Under the pieces are notes generated by a model. It was given only the letters and a program-made list of their open reading frames with translations, did no database searches and was not told the DNA's origin. DNA of 64,000 nt from Campylorhamphus procurvoides (taxonomy: Eukaryota > Chordata > Aves > Passeriformes > Dendrocolaptidae), in assembly GCA_013396655.1 (NCBI GenBank), contig WBMV01000289.1, positions 62,001 through 126,000 on the forward strand, given 5' to 3'. Position numbers and translations under genes: made by a program. Below, one piece after another: positions 50,432 to 63,675 of this stretch (its first letter is position 1; each line of letters starts with the position of its first letter).

Positions 50432-51814
50432 AAGGCTGGCTTGCAGCTTTCTGCAATACCAATAAAACCTCGAAGCCCCAGGCAAGGAGCACCCTGTGAG
50501 GGGCTGTAATTGCTGCCTTCTGTGGTCCCTGAGCTTCCAGGAGCAGTTGAGCAGCCATGTGAACACCCAGGCACCCAAAATTACACTGCAAATGTGCAGC
50601 ACTTGGAGGAAATGCACACCCGAGCCCAGCAAGGCTATTTGAGTGTAAAGGCATTCCAGATGGGAATTTAAATGCTAAATTTCACGTCCTGTTATTTAGC
50701 AGGTTAGTGTGTCCCTCATTTGTGTGCCATCTGTCTGGATCCCAGCAAAAATGCATGAAACTCATTCCCCTACAAACCCAGAAAATATTCCTACCTCAAA
50801 CCAAAGATGAACGCTGCAAGATGCAATTTCAGAATAATTAGAAATGATAATGACATAATCAGGGAAAATTTTGGTTTGCAGTTGGTTTTTTAGTTGGTAA
50901 AATCAAGACTAGCACTCCAGCCCTGACTTTTTTTTGGTTGTGTTTGGGTTTTTCTCTCTGTGGCTGCAAACCCGACTGATTTGATGTCAGAGCATCTGTC
51001 TGCTAAATGTGTGATATGAACAGATATAACCAATAGGCACAAAAATGGACTGAGAAGACAATATATTCACTCTGTTGGCCAAGAGTGCTTTCAAAAACTG
51101 CATTTGTGGTTTAATTTCTGTCACTGCCAATTTGGGAGAGAAATTGTGTACATAAAACCTCAGCGTTGGGGGGGGAAAGGGCAGCTATTTACGTGCCAAG
51201 GAATAATGAACTGCTCTTTGCTCACCTGAATTTCAGCAGGGAGGCAAAATATGCTGGTTTTCCAAACAGAAAAAGAATGACAAAAGCCCAAAAACCAATA
51301 TAAAAGAATGCCACAACACATAATGTAGTTTCTGGTTTTAGCTATTCCTCTCCTAACAAAAATTAAATACAGCAAACTCAAAATTTACCACTTATTTTGA
51401 AAATTCAGTTAAATAACAGAATATTCCATTAGTCTCCCTGTTTTCCTGGGGAATAGGCATAGTGTAGTTTTGAAGACATTGAGGTCAGTGCATCTTTTCA
51501 CATCTTTCATTCAAATGTGAGAATCCTGCTGTATTGAATTATGCTCTTGTCACTGGCCAGAAAACTCTATTAAATTCATAGGACCAGAGGGACTATTAGG
51601 ATAATCTCCTGGGGAGTTTTAGATTTCATGAGTTGATTCTTCCTATTTCCTGGTCTGCTAGATTGAAAAGAAATTAATTCTTCTCCAATAGCCCGTGGTC
51701 ACAGTGCCAGCATCCCAATTGAGGTCTCATGGTGACACTTGTGCTCCCTGACACACAGGAAAATGTTTTGGGGCTTTTGGGGGGGTTGGTTTTTGTTCCT
51801 TTCACATCATTGTG
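50432..51814. other. Unique noncoding sequence
   Basis: No gene or interspersed repeat recognised between the 41-bp array and the next CR1. A run of nine G residues lies near 51167. Confidence 0.55.
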
Positions 51815-52340
51815 GCAGCTCTATCCTGGAGAAACTGGATCAGTGGCCTGGGCACTGCTGAGGCACCTCCAGGCCTGGGGGCAGCTCTGGGTCTTTCATG
51901 ACAAGAAGGACATTGAAGGGCTGGAGCATCTCCAGAGATCAGAGTGGAGCTGGGGAAGGGTCTGGAGCACCAAGAGCAGCTGAGGGAGCTCAAGGGGCTC
52001 AGCCTGGAGAGAAGGAGGCTCAGGGGGGACCTTCTGGCTCTGCAATTCCTTGACAGGAGTGGGGAGCTGGGGGGGGCTCCTTCTCCCAGGTAACAAGTGA
52101 CATGATGAGAGGAAACAGCCTCAGGTTGCACCAGGGGAGGTTTAGGTTGGATATTGGGAACATTTCTAAGCTAAAAGGGTAGTCAAGCCCTGGCACAGGT
52201 TGAGTCACCACCCCTGGAGGGGGTTCAAAGATGGGTGGATGTGGCACTTGGAGACACGTTTTAGTGGACTTGACAATGCTGGATTAACAGTTGGACTCGA
52301 TGACTTTAAGTCTTTCCCAGCGTTAATTCTTCTATGATTC
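51815..52340 (+). mobile_element. CR1 LINE: RT C-terminal remnant plus full 3' tail
   Basis: Plus-strand CR1 of about 525 bp. It contains the GGGGCTCAGCCTGGAGAGAAG block (the conserved FSLE-R motif region) and then CCCAGGTAACAAGTGACATG. Next come GGGGAGGTTTAGGTTGGATA, GGGTTCAAAGATGGGTGG, TGGCACTTGGAGACACG and AACAGTTGGACTCGATGAC. It ends with the intact terminal motif TTCTTCTATGATTCT. The coding part is broken. The tail is of the same subfamily as the copy at 39193-39292. Confidence 0.95.
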
Positions 52341-55300
52341 TAACTGGGATAACACAATAATGAATTCAGAACTATTCACAAGATGTAGCTTTAGAGAGAA
52401 AAAAAAATAAAAAAGGGAGAAAAAGAACCAGTGACATTTCCTCAGTTGTGTTTGTGGGGGATCATAAGGAGTGGTTTATCCTTGGAAGAGATCTGTATCT
52501 TCAGTGCTACGAGCTGGGCACAAGAGCCTCCTGCTGAGTGCATATTTGCTCCTTGCTCTCCTCTGCTCTACCTTGCTCTGGCTGCCTCTGTCTCCACCTG
52601 GGAGAACAGCCTAACCTCTGAATTTCTGCCCTGTAATTAGAGGAGAAGTCATTTACCTTGGGTTGTAAAGCCTGTGTGTATTCAGCAGTGCCACAAACAA
52701 CAGCTCCTGCTGTTGGAATTCAGGGCACTCAAAAGGCTGGATTTGTCATTAAAATCTGACTCTGCCATGAGTGATGCTGTGCATCAATCTATGCCAGTGT
52801 CAAGGGGACAGGGGTTTATTGCTTCCAGAGGAATTAATGGGTAGGAGTAACTCATTCCCTTCATATTAGTGGCCAAATCTTTCTCTGTGTCACACCATTC
52901 CAGAAAATGGGACCACATAATCCCCAAACCCAGAAATTCCCATCTTCTCATTTAAACAAAACTGCTTTCCTCACTTTCCTCATCTTTGAATAATCTATTT
53001 TAACACCCTGAGGGCTCAAAAGGAAAGAAAGGAGGATTTCTGTCTCAAGCATGGAAAGCAGCCTTTTCCTGGCCCTTTGGCTCTCGGACCCACAGATATT
53101 CCAGGGGATCTGGCTAAGGAGTTCCCTGATGGACACACAGCACTCCCTGCACTGCAGCAGCCCTTGGGTGCCTGGAGCAGGTAAATGTAGAGCTGACTCT
53201 GTGTAGAATATGCTATGGCATGGTCCTAAATGCTTGGGGACAGCCAGTTTCATCCCCTGCCTTGCCAGCTGTGCCCACAACGTTTCTGCCCGTGAAAATG
53301 CTTAAACTTCTACAAGTCCAACTCCTCCTCAGCAAATCTCTTTCCAGGATCCTGGTCTTGAGGCTTGCAATTAGTTTAGCCTGTGCAAATTCGTAGGTTG
53401 CTGACTCCCTGAGCCCATTTTTCTGTGCTGAAGAGGTTGTTTTAAAACAGTAGTAAAGGTTCTTTACTTTTTATAATAAGCAAACCTAATGAAAAGCTTA
53501 TGAAAGAGCTGATATAACATTTGCTGGAGAGCTGCTGTAAGGATATGCTGATTCTGTCACTCCTGTCAAAGCAGAACTCTAATGTGACCTGATGGCACGT
53601 AGAAAAGGAGAAGTGGCTGCAAAAATGTGAACAAGAACTAAGGGACAGGGACTCTGGTGTAGGTTTTGCCATGCCTGTGCCTCAGTTTCCCAATCTGGGA
53701 ATTTAGCTGGGTCAAGCCTAAGGAATGGGATGCAATCATTTCAAAGGAGGTGGAATAGAAATCCCTTCCTTGGGGCTTTCTGCCCAGTCACATACATTAA
53801 TTTCTAAACCAAGTTCTTGAAAAGTCAGAAATTAGCTGATAACATTAAGGCATTGTCAACCCATCCTGCAAATGGCAGAATAAATGAGAGGAGAACTCTG
53901 TAGAACATAAAGTGACTGTGGTTTCATGCCACTCAGCTCTTGCACAGAGGGCTGCAGAGCCAGGGTGTTGGATTATTGTGCAAATAAAAGGGCAGAGAGG
54001 GAGGGGAGTGTAGGTTGTAATGGAAACTGAGCTCCAGGGCCAAGCACTGCTGGGACTCCAGATGTCGAGAGTTTGTTAAACACAACACAACACAAAACCG
54101 ACTCTGAATGTAAAAAATGCAAGTGGAACAAAAGGTTAGGCTGCCTCTCTCCATGCCTCAGTGAGGAGAATGGGAAGAACAACAGAAACTTGGCAGCTGG
54201 GGCTCCTCAAATCTTGCTGGGGCTCTGCAGTTCCCCCCCATTGCCCAGGCACTTGGATCACTACTCAAGCTGCACCCTACTAGTAAGCAAATAGTGTCTC
54301 TCTCATCCCACCACGACACAAAGAGCCCCCTGGCAAGGCAAAAGCATCCCTTCTTTCCAGTGCAGCATCTCCCTCTCTGCAGCACAGCCCCCTCCTCTGT
54401 GCTACACCCCATTACACAACGTGTCACCCCCCCTTGGGAAGGGACAAGTTTAAGAAAGCAGTTCTGAGCTAAACAAACAGGTCTGGCAGCTCAGCTTTCT
54501 TTCAAAGCTTCTCCAACTTTCTTCCATCTTCATGGTCTTTATCAAGGGGCCAGACTCACTTTTTTTCTGGGGAACAATGCTGGAGCATCTTTACCTGAAG
54601 CCTTGGCAGAAACACACCCTGCATGGCACAACTGTCCACTCTACTCTCCTAAGGCTCATCTGTGACTGTTCTGATCCTCTAGGTGAGAACATTCCTTCTA
54701 GAACAATAGTCTGGACCACTAATGTGGCCCTAATTCCAGTAAAGATACATCAAAGACAGTCTTAGAGATTCTCCCAACTAAGAAATCAGGGAATGAGGTG
54801 AAAGGAGCAGGGCTTGGATAATGAGATTTCAGAACTTCATCTCTGTTTCTAAATGGGGAAAGAAAAAATCCTCAAATTTTGAAAATCACGTTCCCCATTT
54901 GGCTTTTTGAAAACACCTGTTGTCTTCTGATTTCACTTAAAGCCAGCAAAAATTCAAAGCAGCCAGCTGCAAACTGGGAAATAAATATCAGGGCAGGTAA
55001 GGAAGGAGGAAATGGCAACAAATGTTATTTTATTGGTAAACAAGTCAAGTTTGGGGCATGAATGTTCCTGCTTCAGGTCTGAAACACAAACATGCTCTGG
55101 CCCCTTTCCATCTGATCAAACAAATATATTAAGTCTCTCAGCATGCCTTGCCTTCTTCATATGTTTAGGCCTCTTCTGCTACAGCAAACTGTAAGAATAG
55201 GGTATTTCTGTAAGAAAATGACATTTCCACAGTGTTAGTGCTTCTTTCATCTCAACAACCTTTTCAGTAGGCACAGACTTTCAGATTCTGAGTAGCAACT

Positions 55301-56651
55301 GAGTTTAGCAAAGATTATCATGTTTCAAAAAAACACATAAACATTTGTAAAATGTGGTGCTAACTTTTATTTGGGGAAAACTTAAACAGGCTGGAAAAGG
55401 ATCAGAAAGAAGAATTAAAACAGATACAGCAGAGCCATTGCAGAGCCCAAGATCCTACGGCAGCCTCAGCCACAGGACAGGGCTGGGAGAAATGGTATTT
55501 AAAAGTCAATTTTGGCAATTTTGCCAGCAGTGGAACCATCTACAGCCGAATTTGGAGTCACGTGGCTTTGAGCACAAAGGAGCCTCCAGAATATTTGTGA
55601 CTAAATATTTCAAAACCCCAAACACAGGGCACTTCCCAATTTCTATTGGGGGGGGTCTACATTTATTTTTCCTGGGCTTTTACACAGACATGGCAGGGGA
55701 GATGTGTTTGTTCTTCCTCCCTGTTTTTGCTCCTGCTCCAGCCCATACCCAGACACCCAACCCTTCCACATTGCCCCAGAGAAAAGCCCCTGGAACATTG
55801 CAGGGCTGGATGAAAGGTAAGGGTGCTGTTAAATCTGGACACTGCCCAGAACCAAATTCCAAGGAGCTGCTGCACTTGACCATCCTGGGAGGCAGAGCCT
55901 GCTCTGAGAGAGACTCCACAGAATAAATCATCATATTCCTTCCTTTATTCTCCTCTTCTGGTCTGGATGGGCAGGCAGAGATATAATGAAATGCCTCCTT
56001 GATGTCACCTCACTCAGCTCCCCCCAAGAACACGAGGTGGAAGCAGAGCTGGAGGTGATAACAGCCCTGGAACTCACCCAAACAGACAGCCAGAGACTGT
56101 GTGAAAATTGCTGAAGGAAGGGCCCTCCCAGCCAAGCCTTTTGGTCAGGAGTTTTGGTCTAGTTCCCTCTGTGCACCCTCAGTTAGGGTGACTTAAGTGT
56201 TCCAAAATAGCAGAGACAAAATCAACACGTCAGTAACCCCAGTGCTGTCACCTCCTCCTGCTCATTCCATACAGCATCAAATAATTTTAATATCAACCTT
56301 AGGTAGGCAGCAAGTTATTCATTATCTGTGAGTGCTGGCAATCTAAGGAAATTGAAGGTAATCAGGTTTTTTCCTATAAAAATCCGAATGTACATTCTCC
56401 TGAAGAACCACAGGACAATACTGACAGCAAGAGGCTGGATTTGGAAAAGAAAACGAGCTCTGAAGTTGTTGGTTTTGTTTAAAAAGCTGTACCAATCTAC
56501 CACTAACAAGAGTTTTCTGTCAGGAAAAGGCCAGCAGAAAATTAAGACTAGGTATTTATCACCTGATGAGAGATATTAAACCCATGTCTATGTTTCAAAA
56601 CCTTTCATAGCAAAAGTGCGTTTTCTGTGAGTGCTGTGAGTGGAGTGCTGG
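52341..56651. other. Unique noncoding sequence, with another chance-length open frame
   Basis: No gene recognised. The longest frame, 55354-55926 on the plus strand (190 codons), starts with GTG; its first ATG is residue 47, leaving about 144 codons. It contains no domain I know. An A8TA6-type run lies near 52402-52416. The rest is unremarkable. Confidence 0.55.
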
Positions 56652-57092
56652 AATGGAAGGACACAGGTTCTTTAGGAAGGACAGGCAGGGGACACAAGGA
56701 CAGGCTGTCACCCCCCTGTGCCAGTGACCAGCTGGGGCACACAGAGCTCACCTGTGGGGGATGAAGAGCCCACCAAGAACTTGTGGGCCAGGATTAAAGG
56801 GACTAAGGGACAGGAGATGTTCCACGTGGGGTGTGCCCTGACCACACAGACCGAGTGGTGTCTGTAGGAGCAGCCCCACCTTCAGCAGCCCTGGTCCTTA
56901 TGGGAGACCTCAAGCCCCCCAGAACCTCTCAGAGGGACACACAGCAGGGTGTGAACAATCCAGGAGGGACCTGGAATGCATGGATGACAACTTCCTTCTC
57001 CAGGTGACAGAGGGGCCACCAAGGAGAGGGGCTGTGCTGGGCACTGTTCTCACCAACACCACGGAGGGGCTGGTGGGGAATGTGCAACCCTG
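56652..57092 (+). pseudogene. CR1 LINE ORF2 fragment (endonuclease domain), decayed
   Basis: This differs from the other CR1 pieces: it is an internal 5' portion and not a 3' tail. The order matches the apurinic/apyrimidinic-type endonuclease part of CR1 ORF2. First comes TTTAGGAAGGACAGGCAGGG, then CCAGTGACCAGCTGGGGCAC. Next are TGAAGAGCCCACC, then GGGCCAGGATTAAAGGG, then GGAGCAGCC, then CCCTGGTCCTTATGGGAGAC (the region of the LMGDFN-type motif). These are followed by GGAATGCATGGATGACAACT and GAGGGGCTGGTGGGGAATGT. Stops, small deletions (for example around 56830-56870) and frameshifts prevent a continuous frame. The RT domain and the 3' end are missing downstream. Confidence 0.92.
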
Positions 57093-60000
57093 GTTGCCAT
57101 AAAAACCCATTCCCAGGAATAACATTAAAGTAGCTCTTTTCCCTCTCTCTCTGGTGAGCATCCATCCCCTTGTGTCTGATATTCCACCAGCTTTTCCTTT
57201 CAGAGTCACACTGGTTTGGCTCCACGTTTGTTCTTGATTATTTCAGGCTGGTGGGACTGGAGATGGGTCTGCCACTGAAATGGTCTCGGGGACTTTGTGT
57301 CAGCTGCCTGTTTAACGGTGCCATCAGAGTCCTATTTAGTGTTTAACCACAAGATCTCTAATAGGATTTCTAATATCTCATTACTTAGAGCTTAGAACTG
57401 CATTTCCAGGCCTGGGAATGTATAGACAACCAATCCTCTTATATTAAGTCTTACATGAAAGGGCTCCAGGCAGTATTTCTTTAATAACAGCAAGGAGAGA
57501 AATAATTCACTAAATTTTTTCCTTCTTTTAAATATCAGAACACCCAACTGGAGCAGGTGGGATTTTGACTAGTCCTGTAACCTACTACCTGCAGTTATTT
57601 GTTCTGTATCTTTTTGGCCCAAATCCCACTTGGATTCACCTTCAGAACCCTCAGTGCCCAAGAGGAGCTTTGGGGCTTGGCTGTATGCACAGAACTCACA
57701 TTTTGCTCTCGTGGATCTCCTGAGACTGGAGAGAGACAAAATCATTTCCACTGACAGCTCAAAACCAGTGTGCTTGGGGAATGTGTCCTTTTGAAAGGGA
57801 TAATATTCCCAAACTTGCCATGCTTGCAATAAAGCAGATATTCCCCTTTTACAGGGGGATTCAACCCACAGTATTGAGGAGCAGTTTACTAGTCAGATTA
57901 AAAATGGTATTTTTTAATTAATTTGAAATGCCAGACTATTAGACACTTGATTACACATTCAAAGAGATGGATGAAGCCCTGCTAACTTTCCTATCTGTGT
58001 GATCTCCTCTTCCAAAACAGAAAGCTACATAATCGGCTTTAAATAATTCCATTCATTTGAATAGTAGATGCCTTTATTATTATGTCTTGTGATTCTGTGT
58101 CTCCTCCTCCACATGTATTTTCTTAATACAGTGATGCTAAGTATTGAAATATTCCTGTGCTTTTGCTTCCAGCCCTCAGATCAGCATTTCTTGGGGTATT
58201 TTTTTTACTGCTACTGTTCTTGCAGGCTGCTGTTCAAGCCATTGGCTTGGTTTAAAACATTTCTTACCTGCCACCTTATTTATCTCATGCCTCCAAATGG
58301 CACCTGGAGAGGAGTTCACAAACTTCTGACATCCAGTTAAAAAAAAACAAACCCAAAATCAAGCTTGACAACGTTGCTATTTTTAAACTACTACGTTCTC
58401 ACATTTGTTTTTCCATCACACATGCAAGTATGAGTGCATTTGTGTGTGCAGCTGCTGAGGTCAGGCAAAGGGAACCAGAAATTTTTTTAACAACCAAATA
58501 TGTCCAGTTCCAAATTCCTTAACTCAAGACATAGGTCAGCAAAACAAAGGAAGATGAAGCAGGAGATCCACATTGCAGGACAATGTGAGCTCACCCACTG
58601 GTTTAGTGGGGACTGTCCCTTCTTTCCACAGAGCTCTTGAATTCAACATTCAACAGCCTTAGCTGAAAGTGGGTGATTAATTAAATAGCTCCTCTATTGA
58701 AATTTAGATTTTCAGTTACCTAAAATGACTCCTTAAGCTGGGGTGAACTCGGGATATTTTCTGCAAAACAATTATATGTGAAAATAAATTAAAATAGTCC
58801 TCTGGTTCTCCTAGCATGAAAACTATTTAACACTTGCAATAGTCTAGTGCAAAGAAAAGAAGCCTAAACCAAGCAGAAATATTGAGTTCTTAGCAGTAAC
58901 TGCTGATAATTGCAAAGGTTTCCAGGGCACCTCCATGTGTCCCCTTCCTCACCTTCAGGAGAGCTCACAGCAACATAAAACATTTGATTTTAGAGGAGGA
59001 TAATAATATTTGTCATTATTATGGTACAAGACCTCTTGACAGCAGGCATTAGACATCATCCATCAGAAACACAATGAAGAGGCTTTTCAGGGAGTGGCAA
59101 TAAACTCCTGCAGGCATCTGAGGGATAGGATCCATCCCAAACTATTTGACTTTCAAAACCAGAACTACATGTTTTTATCTTAGTTATCAGTTTTCAAACA
59201 AATCAGTCTCATGAGAGTTTTGTGCCAGCTCGTCAAAACTTGAGAACAGTTTGGGATTTCAAACTTATTTTTGTGTTCCAGTTGTGTCTCCTTTTTCTTT
59301 CCATGAATAGGTCATTAATGTTGCCATCTTAGTTTTCAACTTCCCTCTTACCTGTTGGTATTTTCTTTAAATGTTCTTATCAGAGCAAGCCAGAAATAAT
59401 ATTTACACTGGTAATTTCTTCAGTATGGTGAAAACATTTCTCTTTTTTGCTCCTATAAAAAACCTTTAATGAGATGCACTCTGACTTCCTCGATAATTGC
59501 TAACAACTCCCTCGAATCTGAACTTTCTGGAAGACATCAAACAGAAACCCTTCTTCAAGGAAGATGTAAATGGATCCTCTACAGCCATTGTGTCACACAG
59601 AAAAAAGCACCTTTTTTTGCTCTTTGTAAAACAACATGGGAAACCTCCAAAAGATCATAGTGATTTTGGGTGCTCAATCTGAGAGACTAAATAGGTTTTC
59701 AGAGCACTGCTGCTCATTATTTCCTAGAAAGCAATCCTTTCCCCATTTGTTGAGGGCAGACACTTGAAATCACAAATCCCTTTTAACAATCTTAGCTTGC
59801 TTTCCATCTCACTAATAACCCCAATTTCTATTACAGCTAGTGCCCTAGAATTAGGATAAATGCCCATTACTGCTTGAAGTTGGTTAGTGGTTTATAAAGA
59901 GGAGCAAGCAGAGGCTTTTAAGGGGAAATTACATGAATGTAAGCAAGTGGAGAAGCAGTCCCAGAGTGTCCCACGACACAGGCATGGCAAGCAATGCCAC

Positions 60001-62147
60001 TCCTCACCTTCCACAACCTCCTGGAGCCTCTTGCCACATGAATCTGGCATGTAACCCATGGATAACCCATGGGAAAGCTGGCCAGCCTCCAGTGGCAATG
60101 CATCAATATCCAGGCATTCTCACTGGTTTATAGGAACAGGCTGTGGTGATTACCAAATGGCTGTAAGATTGCTCACAACAACAAGGGAAAATGTCAAGCA
60201 GCACATTTCACACGAGTGAAAAACCACCCCACGAGTGCCAGTGCTGCCCATCTGTGAAGGGACACAGATGAAACAGGTTTAGGAAGAGCTGGCCACTTGG
60301 AGCCATTTGTAGTCATCGTCACATCAGTGTTTTGTGGCCTTTTTTAATCCTTAAGGCAACTGTTTCCCCACACACTCAACTGCTGTGACTCCCACAGGAA
60401 ATCTGTGCTGGGGGTTGTGTTTGACCTCCAGCACAGGTGGCTTGGCTGTTGGGCTGAGCCTGATGGGCAAATAGTGAAGGTCCAAAGCTGATGTTTGGAG
60501 GAGCTTGGAAGTATTTTAGGGCTGCTTAAACAAGGTGGGCTTTACACCAGTATTTCCTTCCAGAAGCCTACTGGGTTAAGAGGGTGAGGCTTCCCTGTGG
60601 CTGCAGAGTGGCACTGAGTGTCAGACAGACAGACAGACAGGCAATTCATGTCCCACAAAGTCTGCAAAGGCACAGACACACTCGTTTCTGCCTGCAAATT
60701 TAAGTCAAAAACACTCATGCCCTGATGGTGCCACTTTGGAAGAATTGCTCACACGTCCTCCTTGCTCTTTTTGTATCTCTATCTTCTTGGGTCAGGATGA
60801 GGGAGTGATGAGGTGGCAAGGGGAAGAGAGATTCCCTTTTCCCAATGGCTGCTGCTGCTTTTCCAGCCTCTGCCACAGGACTGGAGTGTGTGGCCAGGAA
60901 TTTATAGGGTAAGGAGTGAAAAGACTTTTAAAAATTGATTTTCTTACCACACATAATAGAACAGTACTGGCTTTCAATGTGCTTTCAACGTTAACTCCTG
61001 CTGGGATATGTGTGCCTGAGTGTGTATACATATGGTGTTTCTTTGGGGGGTTTTCAACATATAAATTTGCTTTTAATAACTTTATACAGACATTCATAAA
61101 CTAGCAAAATATTAGAGTCTGTGCTAATAGGCCTATAAAATCACCACCATCAGTAGAATCCAAATCAACACAGGCATACTAATACCTGTTAATTCTCCCA
61201 GTGAAAATCAATTCTCTTTTAGCTGCTTAATTGGTTTTTGCCTCTCCCTCCTGTTCTGCCTGCTAAAATTGATTTTAGGACTGCTTTTGTAAAGAGTCTC
61301 CCATTCATCAGGCACCCATGGCCAACTCCAAAGAACATCAGTAGAATGAATGGTCAAGATGTTCATAAAGTCTTTTATTGGTGGGCTGCAAATCTCTCAG
61401 GTTTAGAGTCAGGTCTCAAAATAAACTGAAACTGAAAATTTATTTCAGAGGACTTCAATGTCTTTGCAAGGATACAAGTTGGAAAACTTCAGAAGAGGAC
61501 AAAAAATGCTGCAGCACATTTTTGCAAAAGGACAGTGCCTTACCCTCTCCCCAGGAAATTAATCAGAGTGCAATCAAAATATATTTCCAGCTGCTGCAGT
61601 TCACTTCCTCCCCTGTGGATTTTTCTCACATAAATCAAACCTCGGATTCCAAGCCATGGTAGCTGAACAGACATTCTCATAAGCTGCATGAAATGGCAAT
61701 ATCTGCTCCTATCCCTGGTGTGCTTCATGTGGTCCTGCTTGATGGGGCTTCCTTACACAGACATCACACCCACGGGAGAGGAAAAGAACCCACACCAAAC
61801 ACTTCCCTCTAGCTAATATTTACTACAAACCAAGCAGCAACTTCCTCAGTGACAGTGGAAGACACACAGTCCTCACTTATTCAGAGCTCTGACTTTGCTG
61901 TGTGTTCCAGCCCTGCCAACTGGGATCAGCTTTTCAGTCTGGAGGGAGGAAATTCAGGGGTTGAGATCAAGGGAGTTTCACAGGTAAAGCAACAGGGAAT
62001 CCACTCCCTGTATCCCGTTGGGAGCAGATATTTAGCCAGCCAGGAAGGCAGGGCTTCATCCTGAGCAGGCAAATGCTGTAATTTGGAATGTCTTCCACTC
62101 CACCTCCTCCTTTTCTCCAGTTTTTATTGCTGAGCAGGGCATCACAT
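57093..62147. other. Long unique noncoding stretch
   Basis: 5 kb with no gene recognised. An AT-rich block at 57280-57540 lacks repeat character and could be conserved. A minor 11-bp duplication (TAACCCATGGA, TAACCCATGGG) lies at 60052-60073. A short (AGAC)n run lies near 60627. A run of A residues near 58340 has no other retrogene features. Confidence 0.5.
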
Positions 62148-62219
62148 GGAAAGGAAAGGAAAGGAAAGGAAAGGAAAGGAAAGGAAAGGAAAGGAAAGGA
62201 AAGGAAAGGAAAGGAAAGG
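62148..62219 (+). repeat. (GGAAA)n microsatellite, about 14 units
   Basis: An uninterrupted pentamer GGAAA array of 72 bp, pure purine on the plus strand. It lies in otherwise unique sequence and ends at GGCATGTCCC. The translation GKERKGKERK is an artefact of the repeat. Confidence 0.98.
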
Positions 62220-63584
62220 CATGTCCCTTTGGTCAGCTGGGCTCAGCTGCCCTGGCAGTGTACCCTCCCAATTCCTTGTGCATGCCCAGTCTCCTTGCTG
62301 GTGGGGTAAGAAACAGAGAAGGTCTTGCTGGAAGTTCTGTTCTCCAGTAGCTAAAGCATCCTGATGTTATCAAACCTGTTTTGGTCACAAATCCTAAAAA
62401 AAAGCACTTTACCAGGTACTGTGAAGAAAATGAACTTTACCTCAGCCCAAACCATTACAGCAGGACACGAGGAACAATTCCAGCTGCAAGGAAGAATCAG
62501 AACCACTGAAATGGGAGGCTGATGGGAATTCAGAGCCTTCAGGTGGCTTTAAAAGTTATTTGAACATTCTACTGGAGGAAAAGGCACACTGGAGAAAGAA
62601 CAATAAAAAGAAACAGCAAAATATTGAAAATACCGAGCTACTGAGCTGGGACAAATTAATTTGCCTGAGCATCCTGAACAGATATTGCAAACACACCCCT
62701 GAATATAGTCACAGTGCCAGAAGAAAATACAAAGTGCTGGCAGGCTCCTAAAATGGCACCAAGGCCATTAATTTACATATAAATCACTGTCAAGGTTTTA
62801 ATATTGGTATTTTTGAATCGAGGTTAATGCCTGGCACATGGATGAGCGTATCCCAGCTCCAGAAATATTATATCCAATCACCAAAAGAAAATGGTAGGAC
62901 TTCCACTGTGGAAGACTTTGTCCTGATAATTCCCATATAAATCCCAAATTAAATCTCTGATCAGTTTTCGTATCTTTCAAAACAGATGTAAATTTCTATG
63001 TTTGTTTTACAACTGTGAATGTTTTCAGCATTCTCATGAATGTCTAGCATTGCTCTGAATGTTATTCAGTTCTTCACCTCAGGAATAGGTGGCTTTTGGT
63101 GGAAAAGAAATTGCCCTGTCACAGATTTGAGGGCTCCCTTCACAAAGTTTCTTTGAGAAGTTTTTGATAGGATTGGTTAAGTTAAGTCAGTTGCTTGTTA
63201 GGAGGTAAGTGGGGGATGATGTTACCTCAAAACAGTCTTGGTAGGGAAAGAATAAAGTTTTATTTGGCTGAAGAACTCAGAGTTCAGCTGAGAGTCCATT
63301 TCTTGTTCTCTTTTCAGTTATCTTGCATTTTCTGAGATATCTCCTCTGAGCTGGCAACAGAAATGTTCCTTCTCACTTGTCTTATTCACACACCTCCACC
63401 AAATTGTGCCCCAGTGCCTTGAATTTAGTCCCCAGAAAATCCCCTTGACTCACAAATTCAGGTCCTGTGAGTAAGTATGTACTTAAAGATGCTCCCCTTC
63501 TTTCAGCAAACTAGTTTGGAGCAGAAACTCTTGTATTTAGCCTTAAAGTTGATATGCTTTTGCCTCACCTGCCTTACTGTATCT
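62220..63584. other. Unique noncoding sequence
   Basis: No gene, repeat family or regulatory block recognised. Frames are short (60-73 codons). Confidence 0.55.
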
Positions 63585-63675
63585 TAAAATAAAATAAAAT
63601 AAAATAAAATAAAATAAAATAAAATAAAATAAAATAAAATAAAATAATATAAAATAAAATAAAATTAAATTAAAA
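63585..63675 (+). repeat. (AAAAT)n microsatellite, about 17 units
   Basis: TAAAATAAAAT pentamers run to about 63665 with one interruption (AATAATATAAAAT) near 63645, then decay into AAATTAAATTAAAAGG. Such A-rich arrays can grow from the poly(A) tail of a retroposon, but no body of such an element is recognisable on the left side. Confidence 0.97.

Noticed and set aside
55354..55926. 190-codon plus-strand frame as a gene
   Set aside because: It begins with GTG, with the first ATG at residue 47. It matches no known family and has the length expected by chance in a 64-kb six-frame search.
62088..62364. Lysine/glutamate-rich open frame (GKERKGKERK)
   Set aside because: It is the (GGAAA)n microsatellite read through.
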